This document shows, in pieces, positions 12,156 to 20,324 of a stretch of DNA of 26,753 nucleotides (position 1 is its first letter; the number at the start of each line of letters is the position of its first letter). The notes below the pieces were generated by a model that was not told the origin of the DNA, made no database searches, and saw only the letters and a program-made list of their open reading frames with translations. The position numbers were made by a program, and so were the translations under genes. Source of the stretch: Arachnopeziza araneosa (Eukaryota; Ascomycota; Leotiomycetes; Helotiales; Arachnopezizaceae); contig QYAI01000243.1 in the NCBI GenBank assembly GCA_003988855.1, forward strand, positions 1-26,753. The letters run 5' to 3'.

Positions 12156-12720
12156 ATGAAGGTCCAACAAGTCTTCGCCTTGCTCGCTCTTCAAGCCATT
12201 GGGGGTGTCTTTGCTGCTCCAGTAGCTGGTGAGAAACTCTAGAAGCACTTTATTGCTGAAAATATTCACTGACTTTGTAAATAGACGTGGCAGCTTTGGA
12301 GAAAAAAGAAGTCGCTGAAGTTTGGGCCAACTGGTAAACACGACCTCACTGCTAATTGATCTTTCCTTTGACTGAAGAGCTGACTTGGAAAAGGAACTGG
12401 CTTGGAGCGGACAACAAGAAGCGTGAGGAGAAACGTGAAGCTCTAGGAGAGCCATTGGAAAAGAAGGAAGTCGCCGAAGTCTGGGCCAACTGGTAAAAAG
12501 GCCTCCGGGTTATCTGATCGAAAAAAATCACTGACTCAAACATAGGAACTGGTTGGGTGCTGACAACAAGAAACGTGGAGAGAAGAGAGAAGTTGCCGAA
12601 GTCTGGGCCAACTGGTAAGTGCGACTCCTTTTTGTGGCAATTAACACTTTGTTTGAGAGGAATAGCTGACTTGGAAATTCTGTACACAGGAACTGGTTAG
12701 GCGCAGATAACAAGAAATAA
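12156..12720 (+). CDS. Kex2-processed RiPP precursor with three Trp-rich core repeats
   Basis: Five exons, 12156-12228, 12285-12333, 12394-12492, 12546-12614 and 12690-12720, join in phase into 106 residues. Residues 1 to about 21 form a signal peptide (MKVQQVFALLALQAIGGVFA). Three repeats follow, each containing EVAEVWANWNWLGADNKK, starting near residues 33, 66 and 89. The dibasic KR sites lie at 50-51, 54-55, 83-84 and 87-88, with KK sites before the first two repeats. This is the layout of dikaritin precursors such as UstA, and three DUF3328 genes surround it. Each core has three Trp and no Tyr or Phe, unlike the Tyr-containing ustiloxin, phomopsin and asperipin cores. Introns 2, 3 and 4 all fall inside the same Trp codon (WAN-W/N-W, phase 2). 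Introns 2 and 4 share AGCTGACTTGGAAA near their 3' ends, so the repeat unit seems to have been copied together with its intron. An alpha-pheromone-like precursor is the main alternative, but the usual pheromone PGQ motif is absent. Confidence 0.9.
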
Positions 12721-14172
12721 GCAGCAATTGGAAATTGCGAGACTTTTAAGGTCTAGCCATTTGAAATCTAGCTGTGGCTCAGATTTACCAACTTCTTTTT
12801 CAATGATGAGAGTATTTCGGATGTCTCTTCAGTAACTTGTTATCCATGTTGGGCTGTTTAGAGATGGAGATGAGCTGCACTGAGTTCACGAACTTCAAAT
12901 AGGACAATGAAAATGAAGTTGCTCCTCTAGTTTACGTCTTCTGAAAGTGATTCATGGGTTTACTTCAATGTGTTTGAATTTTGTGCTTGAGTGGTTCTGC
13001 AGTTGGTAGATAATTAGTCTAAATCATGTTAACTGGGAATCGATACATGAAATCTCCAAGATGGAAAATAAGTCTCTTACAATGAGTTGATCGCTTGATT
13101 TCCTTAAAACCCACCTCAAATTTCTTTTAGTTCAACGACAGTGACATTAGCTAGTCTGGAGCTTAAAATGCTTCTATCATGCTGATTGAAGATACGATTC
13201 ACATTCACTGTCAAAATGAATAGAAGTTTTTTTCTTTGGAAAATTTCTGGAATCTTGATTTCCCTCACTGAGCTGCGGCACGATCCAAGAGAAAAGATGG
13301 GGCCGGTTCATTATTCGGCAAGTCACCTCATGCATGAGGCCTTATCGAGGTTGATGGTATCACAACCGACCACCAGCATAAACCGCTCACTTCTATTAAC
13401 TCTGAAATGCCAAGCTGTCATATTTGGCGTCAACTGACCAGTTTTCTTAAGGATCTTCCCAGTGAAACAGGAACTCTGATTGCAGATTTTCGTCTGATAT
13501 CTGACCGAACGCTGATCAATGGACCAGTCCCATGCTTTGATCTACAGACTTGACCGACCAAATACCTAGTCTTAATCTATCTGCTACAGGCTAAAGCACG
13601 CAATTGCCCATGAAAACAAATCCTACGGGGGGCACTGCTTCATATGGTATTTCGCCTTCGTTTGCCCCCAGTAGTATGTATTCACAAATGAGGTCAGAAC
13701 GTTTTTCAACGTCCATGTAAGCTTAATTTTGAAGACTAAGCCCAATTCGGCTGCTTACAGCCACTCCGATCCAAGTCTTGATCATTTAGTTTAGTCTGAA
13801 AAGTAAGGTCTGACATGATACGCATCTTGGCGGCATGCATGTGGCTTAAATACCCCCTTACATCATTGTGGAGCTGAATGATGTTACGAGGTGGGTAGCG
13901 TCCAGGGGTAAGGCGGGGATTCCTCCTGCAGCTCCCGTTGACGCGAAAATCAAGATCCATCCGATCCTTGTCCATAATTTACAGGTTTATAGTTTCGGTT
14001 GTTACTACTCTAAATTTACACAAAACTTGATAGCGGGATTATATGTCCCACGTTACATTCGTAGGATCTCGTATCCATTTTACGACAGCTACCTTACATC
14101 CAAAAATTCATCCTCTTTTCACCTCCCATTTTCTTTGAACAATTGCCTTCTACATTTTTCCTTCAGCTAATA
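12721..14172. other. Spacer between precursor and DUF3328 copy 2
   Basis: A 1.45-kb stretch with no gene I can support. Short open frames at 13186-13437 (+) and 13736-13975 (-) show no domain. A perfect 14-bp palindrome, CCTCATGCATGAGG, lies at 13326-13339. The 3' part (about 14095-14172) is pyrimidine-rich and probably forms the leader of the next oxidase gene. Confidence 0.5.
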
Positions 14173-15235
14173 ATGAATGATTCAGAACTCGAGCGAAATC
14201 TTCTCCAAGAGAAAGATGATTTCGAACACTCAGAGAAGGACGACTACGAGGAGGTTCTCTTGTCCTGGAACTCAAAAAAATACGGCTACTTGATTCGTTT
14301 TAGAAATGGCCTTAGGGAGACAATTCATTCTCAGGGACAGAGATTTCTCGTGGTGTTCTTGGCTCTTCTCAACGTGATTTTTCTGATCAATGCCCTGACT
14401 GTTCGGCATCACAACGAATGTTACAACGAAAGCCCTATTGGTAAACCGCTCTTTTCCTTATCATTTCATCTTGAGATTACAGGCTGGTACTAATATATAT
14501 GTGAAGTTGGTCTCGTCCCAAATGCCTTCGAACGAACGATGAGTATTCTCACGCCCTATGCCACACCGCATGAAAACAATACTGCACGGGATCAGCTCTG
14601 GGAAACTCTAGCAGTTGATCGTGGAGCTGTAGCGGTGGATGAGAAAACCGTTGCTGAGCATGGCTTGCCTGATACGATGGTCTTCCCTTGGGATTCGACC
14701 AAGCGAGTTTATATCGTGAATGCTTTTCACCAACTGCATTGCCTGGTAAACAATCACCCTCTTCATCTTTGGCATAATGAGCTTATTGTAATACAGAAAC
14801 TTCTCTATCGTTCGCTGACTTCAATCCATAATGGAGGTCCTTTGTTGCAATACGAGCATATGGTTCATTGTCTAGACCAGCTGCGCCAAGATGTTCACTG
14901 TCGAGCAGACGATGTATGTATTATCTTGACCCGGCCTATCATTGAAAAAGTGACTAACTATTTACAACCAGAACCTTTACTATGTTGGGGACCTCAATGC
15001 AGGGCATACTCGCCAATGTAGAGACTTTTCTAAACTGGATGAATGGGCGCTTGAACATCATGCTTGCTATAGTTTCAACAAGCCTCCAAACGCTGGATTG
15101 CTTGACGTTGAGGCATTCGCAAATTGCCGAGAAAGCTCTCCATACCTGCAGACCATGAAAGATCATTTTGGGTATGGCGATGGCTGGCAACCGTACTACC
15201 CCCCAAATGAGGGACCAACTTTTCAAAGTTGGTGA
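14173..15235 (+). CDS. UstYa-type DUF3328 oxidase, copy 2
   Basis: Four exons, 14173-14440, 14507-14745, 14797-14913 and 14972-15235, join in phase to 295 residues. The ATG at 14173 (MNDSELERNLLQ) is the first in frame. An acidic head of about 57 residues precedes one membrane segment at 58-77 (FLVVFLALLNVIFLINALTV). The signature motifs are HQLHC (164-168) and HMVHC (190-194), followed by LRQDVHCRADD and the Cys/Arg/Asp block RQCRDFSKLDEW. The first motif sits against an exon end, the same place as in copy 3, which points to shared gene ancestry. It is on the same strand as the precursor, 1.45 kb downstream. By family it should oxidise precursor cores from the luminal side of the secretory membranes. 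Which bond it forms cannot be told from sequence. Confidence 0.92.
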
Positions 15236-15680
15236 AGCTCAGAAACACAAGATTGTATTTAAAGTAGTTGCTGCCGAGATCTATACTAAGACGTTGAAGT
15301 ACTTGATTCACTGTGAAATTGAGCACCATTAATTCGTGGTCAGGTGCTCAAAGTGATAACTGGTGTTGGGAGCTTGGCTCACAAGTCTTTAGCGAGAACG
15401 AACTTGCTTTGGAAATTTTAGTTAACGGACATTGTGTCCCGTGTCTGGATAAATCAAGATTTCCGCAGTAACGAAATGATGATCCATTTGTCCCATGTGA
15501 ATCCTACGGAAGAAATGCGGAACACGAATTCATCTATTTATATACATCACTACAAATTTTGGCCCATTTTATCACCGTGAAAGCAAAGATACCTTCCATA
15601 CAAGGCAGCTTTCGCTACTAACTTTTACCGGGCATTGTTTCCGTGGATGGGTGGCCAGTGCAGCCGACCCTTACCACGCA
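15236..15680. other. Spacer downstream of DUF3328 copy 2
   Basis: No gene recognised. The stretch leads into the three tandem repeats that start at 15681. Confidence 0.45.
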
Positions 15681-15897
15681 GGCGCCGTATAGAGGTATGG
15701 TTGTCTAATCCATGTTAACCAAATGCACGGGTTTTGCACTTGTTTGCCATGTAGGCGCCGTGTAGAGGTAGGTTGTCTAATCCATGTTAACCAAATGCAT
15801 GGGTTTTGCATTTGATTACCATGCAGGCGCCGTGTAGAGGTATGGTTGTCTAATCCATGTTAACCAAATGCATGGGTTTTGCATTTGCTTACCACCA
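15681..15897 (+). repeat. Three ~72-bp tandem repeats with internal hairpins
   Basis: Units begin with GGCGCCG at 15681, 15754 and 15826 and are 73, 72 and about 72 nt long. Only a handful of bases differ between them. Units 2 and 3 each contain CAAATGCA, a 7-nt spacer, then TGCATTTG, a perfect 8-bp stem. In unit 1 one arm is changed (TGCACTTG). Each unit also contains the palindrome GGCGCC and the string CCATGTTAACCA. The array ends about 205 bp before the sedolisin start codon, so it lies in that gene's promoter region. It is not protein-coding in any consistent frame. Confidence 0.9.
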
Positions 15898-16101
15898 AGG
15901 AAAGTTCTACGAACTAGCCCTTTACGGATTAGGTAACATCTTACATAGCATTACACGGTATCCAGAAAAGACAATGAAGCGAACTCAATGCTCATCATCA
16001 AAAAAGATCAATTGTGTTCGTTCAGACTTTCTTCAATTAACCTTTTTACTTTCATTTTCTTCGACAGTCACATTTTACCTGCCTAAGCAGATAGCGACAA
16101 A

Positions 16102-18449
16102 ATGATGTTCTTAAGTCCTGTCCTATTCCTTGTTCTCTACCTTCCCTGTACCCTTGCCCTGTCCAAGACGACCAGCAACTTTGTTCTCCACGAAAAACGT
16201 GCTTCACCCCCTCATAAATGGACAAAAAGATCACGTGCCCATCCCACCGAGCTCCTCCCAATCAAGATCGGCTTGACGCAGAGCAACCAGCATCGGGCAG
16301 AGGAGTATATTCTCGATGTGTCGGATCCTAGATCGGCTAATTTTGGTATGTAAATTCGTAGAAGCTTGTTCTTGCTTTGGGAGATGAATGCTAAAAATAT
16401 TTTGAAAATCAAAGGCAAGCATTGGACGGCTGAGAGGGTTGCAAACACATTTGCACCGTCGAGAGAAACTGTCAATGGAGTGGTGGAGTGGCTGGTCGAA
16501 TCTGGGATTGGTGCTGAGAGACACGCTTTCTCGACAGGTCAGTTTCTATTTTTGACAAAAGCATGAACTTTATGAACTCTCTCATTTTAAGCTGAGATTG
16601 ACTTTCCATTCATTTTTGTCAGAAGATATCCTCTCCTATATTTTTACCTGTTATTTTGCGATATGTTTTAGAAAATCTCAAACCCAAAGGTTTAACCTTT
16701 CAAAAGTCTGGTTTAACAAGATTGAAGGTCGAAACTGGATCTTGTTCAATGCTACAGTATCTGAAGCCGAACGCCTATTCAACACAGAATATCATTACTA
16801 CGAGCACGACAAATCAGGGGGCTACCGTATGGCCTGTGACGAGTACCACTTACCACATAACGTGCGGAGACATGTGGATTTTGCCGTATGTTACTACTAT
16901 AGGTCAGGTGCAATAAAACGTTCAAAAACTAACCTAGATCAAAGATGCCAACAATTCAGCTCGAAGGAATGCGGCCTTTCACGAATCTGAATAAGGCTGT
17001 CACGCCTCCCGTTGTTGGGCTCACGGGACTTGCAAACTGCTACGAGTTGATCACCATCGAGTGCTTACGTGAACTCTATCAATTCGGGCCTGGAAACACA
17101 AGTGCGTAATTTTTCAGTCTTGTTTATTTGCAACTCTCCTTTCTCAGAATCAGCTGACTTTCGGAAAGGTGCACCAGGAAATGAGATCGGAATTGGGCAA
17201 TGGGGGGACTACCTTTATCCTCCGGACCTTGCAATTTTTTTTAAAAACTACACGACACAGCCTATCCCTAATTCCACCTTTCCAGAGTTCAAATCTATCG
17301 ATGGCGGCCTGCGCTGGAATTCATCTTTCCCTATAGGCGGGGAGTCAGCCCTCGACGTTCAGACCGCATATTCCATCATATACCCTCAAAACGTGCGTCT
17401 TTACCAAGTCGGCGACGCGAATGTTGATTCTAGTGGGACTTTCAACACTCTTCTAGATGCATTGGATGGTTCATACTGCACCTATCTTGGTGGCGACGCC
17501 CCCTATCTAGACGCCATCTATCCGGACCCTGCGCCAGGCGGCTATGAGGGCTCCCTCCAGTGCGGTGGCGTCCCACTCAGCAACGTCCTCTCATTCTCCT
17601 ACATCCAGATCGAAGCCGCGCTTCCGGAATCTTACCAAACTCGGCAATGCAATGAGTGGATGAAACTCGGACTGCAGGGCGTGAGTGTGCTTTTCGCCGC
17701 TGGCGACTCTGGTGTCGCAAATCGATACAATAACGGCTTTGAGAACAGCTGCTTGACGTCCCCAGACGTAGGGCCATACATAGATGTCAATGGAACTCGC
17801 TTTTCGCCCTCTTTCCCATCCAACTGTCCCTGGGTCACTACCGGTAAGCCCGTCTCCCTTTTCTCGTGATCTTTTACCCTAAGCTGACAAATTTGCTTGA
17901 CAAGTGGGTGCAACTTTCCTTAAAGACCGCAATATTAGTAATGGTGAAGTTGCCGTCGCGCTCCCCTTCGCGCCAGATCCAAAACTGGACTTCTATTCTG
18001 GCGGTGGTTTCTCCAATGCTTTCGCGCAGCCTGCCTACCAAGCCGACGCTGTGTCTCACTTTCTGACTGCATACCCTCCTCCATACGGCCCAGACATTTA
18101 CAACAACAGCGGCCGCGCATACCCAGACATCTCGGCCATAGGACTCAACATTTCGATCGTGACTAATAAAAGAGTCCAAGTTGCAGGTGGCACCAGCGCG
18201 TCGACGCCTATCATCGCGAGTATCATCACTTTACTGAATGAAGCGCGAATCGCGGCGGGGAAAGGACCAATTGGATTCTTGAATCCGACGCTCTACGCGC
18301 ACCCAGAAGCGTTCAATGATATCACCGAGGGTGGGAATCCGGGCTGTGGAACTGACGGCTTTCAGGCTCAGCCCGGATGGGATCCTGTCACGGGCTTAGG
18401 GACTCCGATATATCCAAAACTCGAAGAGATATTCTTGAGTTTGCCTTGA
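16102..18449 (+). CDS. Secreted sedolisin (S53, tripeptidyl-peptidase-like) protease
   Basis: A secreted acid serine-carboxyl protease. Proposed exons are 16102-16345, 16415-16537, 16707-16885, 16945-17101, 17148-17843 and 17905-18449, giving 647 residues. The signal peptide is MMFLSPVLFLVLYLPCTLA. The pro-domain includes HWTAERVANTFAPS, NWILFNATVSEAERLF and CDEYHLPHNVRRHVDF. The catalytic domain has Glu (17342-17344) and Asp (17354-17356) in GGESALDVQTAY, an oxyanion Asp in FAAGDSGV and the nucleophile Ser (18195-18197) in GGTSAS. The C-terminal calcium-site region contains FNDITEG and GWDPVTGLG. All key residues are present. A second acceptor at 16622 is also in frame and would add 28 hydrophobic residues. 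The gene sits between DUF3328 copies 2 and 3, so it may trim the released peptide, though nutrient-type sedolisins are also common in such fungi. Confidence 0.93.
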
Positions 18450-19025
18450 GAAGAAAATATGTAGGCTGCTGGCATTGCAGCAATTCATGTTTGACAGCTT
18501 TTTTCCTTTTATATAGACTTAAACAACAAAAGGTCAAAAAATCAAGTTGAATGACTTATAAATGACTGTAAATAAGGGTCGCTATTCAGAAACCTCTTGG
18601 GTCGATAACAAAAGTTAGAAAGCGGCCTTCCCACAAGAAATTGTGGTTAAGTGTAAGTTTAACTATCAAATAAACAGCTTGTTTTTACACCGCATTATTC
18701 AGTCTCAACATGAATAGGGTCTTAGAGAAAAAGCAGAGATAGCTCAGAGCTAAGATAAAGTAGAGAACCTAGATCGTCAAACAGTTGCAAACAGAGAATT
18801 TGTAGCGAACAGCAGCAAACCACACTCCTTTAAAGATCTCTGTTCCCTGTGACCGTAGCTAGGTAGGCAATAGAGTAATAAAAATTAAATATATTTTCAT
18901 AAGTCTCTAGGTTGAGGTCCTGATGAGCATATTGAAGCTTCCTAGGAATACTTGTCAAAATTTCACAGGATCAGAATGGTGGGAAATCAAATGCTCCCAC
19001 CGCTGCGATGGAGGCGGTCGGTGAA
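18450..19025. other. Spacer 3' of the sedolisin gene
   Basis: AT-rich, no open frame of note and no recognisable RNA gene. It holds the 3' end of the sedolisin gene and runs into the dispersed repeat that starts near 19026. Confidence 0.45.
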
Positions 19026-19255
19026 AGGCGGGTGATGCTGCAGCCTTAGGCAAGATGTGACAACAACGAAAATAATCTTGGTTGTAGGGATAGGGTTGGC
19101 CGATAGACGGCAAAATTAGCCTCATACTGTACATCTCAATCTGACGATCAGCTCTGATAGGTAACACGTCCCTAGCATTGGAGGAACTGTAACCGAAGCC
19201 AAATTTATCTTGCGACAAAAAAGGTTTCTCACGCCGAGAACTTTCCAGATCCTCG
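19026..19255 (+). repeat. Dispersed repeat, copy A
   Basis: This matches 23598-23807 in the same orientation. Shared blocks are AGCCTT(A/G)GGCAAGAT, CCTAGCATT, TTGCGACAA and CTCAC(G/C)C, with a common end at CCTCG. Most differences are C/T or G/A, with this copy richer in G and C. That pattern fits a repeat of which the other copy has decayed by repeat-induced point mutation or methylcytosine deamination. No coding frame is preserved. Confidence 0.65.
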
Positions 19256-19397
19256 GATGAATATCAGTTTTTGGTTCAGCACCGATTGGTCGCTTCACGG
19301 TTACATTATCTTGAGCTGACCGCAGCGGCAATCATTGCCGGATGATAAATTAATCGGCCGACACTGGAGATTTTAAGCCACAATATATGTTGTGTAA

Positions 19398-19492
19398 ACT
19401 AAAGAGGAGCCACCCGAAGCCCAAAGGCTAAAGAGGGGGTGTGTACTAAAGAGGAATATGTACCGAAGAGGCAGTGTACACAAGAGGAATGC
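19398..19492 (+). repeat. Short AAAGAGG/CGAAGAGG-type motif array
   Basis: AAAGAGG occurs three times and related GAAGAGG/CAAGAGG twice within about 95 nt, at irregular spacing of roughly 17-27 nt, interspersed with GTGTAC strings. It looks like a degenerate minisatellite. No function can be assigned. Confidence 0.4.
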
Positions 19493-19719
19493 GTGAAATT
19501 TATTCACGTAAGATTATACGCCGTAATTTCTGACTGATTGATTCAACTCTGTGTTAATGATCTTTGTCTGACCTGATTTCCTTAAATAGGATGAACTTGC
19601 GAGATCAATCTCTGGTGTGAGAATAAATATTGAGAAGGGTACTAAAATTAGCTTGAAAATTTTTAATATTTACATATTTGAAGACGTTGTCGCCTTACAT
19701 ATTAAAAATGTACTCGTGC

Positions 19720-19979
19720 TCTACAGTGCACCGCCCTGATCATGTACGGCCTGGCGTGTGGCGTGTTCTCCCGTTTCAAGCAGTTTTATCGTTGCTATTG
19801 AATTGCGTATGTGGCTGCTCCGTAAGATGCATAATATTACATCCAGCGGGTAAGGGAGTTTCAAGGTAAAAGAAGCGAGTCAAAACCGGCATCGGTCACC
19901 AGGTATAGGTAGGTTGGTAGACGTAGAAATGGGCCCACAGAGACGGCAGGTCGTACATGGTCAGGGGAGTGCACTGTAG
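19720..19979. repeat. Inverted repeat, ~38-nt arms
   Basis: Plus-strand 19720-19757 and the minus strand of 19942-19979 both read CTACAGTGCAC, then CCCTGA, CATGTACG and CCTG in order, with about five mismatches over 38 nt. The arms are about 185 nt apart. The right arm lies within the minus-strand gene remnant described next, so the left arm may be a copied piece of that remnant, not a functional hairpin. Confidence 0.6.
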
Positions 19980-20290
19980 TATCCCGATGAGGTCCCGGCT
20001 GAGACTCGCTGTGGTGAGACCCTTGTTTACAATGAGTGGAGCAAATTGAAGGCTAACCGGGTATTGTGCGCTTGGGTTCCAACCGTTGCTTCTCACGTAA
20101 GCACTGAACACGACGCTTGCAGATGCTCTCCTCGGGATTATACGAGAAGGGCAGCACTGGTGACAACATTCCGACACTCTTTCCTGAATGGGTCATCGGA
20201 TCAGCAGGTGCAACGTTGAGTTCACATTTCCCAAAGTTGTCGTAATCTTCTCCCTCGAGTGAATTCCACAATCTACAGGGTCAAAGGAAA
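19897..20290 (-). pseudogene. Unidentified gene remnant with a frameshift
   Basis: Two overlapping minus-strand frames read as one protein interrupted by a one-base shift near 20130. The upstream frame has LWNSLEGEDYDNFGKCELNV and GMLSPVLPFSYNPEE. The downstream frame continues with SASVVFSAYVRSNGWNPS and LQFAPLIVNKGLTTASL, then a stop near 19897. Composition looks protein-like on both sides of the shift. No start codon is evident, and the first codon follows a splice-like CTGTAG. I do not recognise the family. It could be a remnant of a host gene or of a mobile element. Confidence 0.4.
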
Positions 20291-20324
20291 CAGTATGGCA
20301 TGTAGTGCAGCTCCAAATATCTAG

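Noticed and set aside
12141..12713. Minus-strand open frames with repeated Ser/Phe-rich segments opposite the precursor gene
   Set aside because: They are the antisense of the three repeated exons. The sense strand has a signal peptide, consistent introns and synonymous variation, so the antisense frames are shadows.
12156..12720. Alpha-factor-type mating pheromone precursor
   Set aside because: The signal peptide, KR sites and Trp-rich repeats resemble one, but the usual PGQ-type motif is missing and three DUF3328 oxidase genes surround it. Kept as the main alternative, not as the call.
13326..13339. Perfect palindrome CCTCATGCATGAGG as an operator
   Set aside because: It occurs once, sits in a gene-free stretch far from any start codon, and its ATGCAT core recurs by chance elsewhere in AT-rich DNA. 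No function can be supported.
15681..15897. CRISPR-like array
   Set aside because: The repeats are contiguous with no unique spacers, and the DNA is fungal. It is an ordinary tandem repeat.
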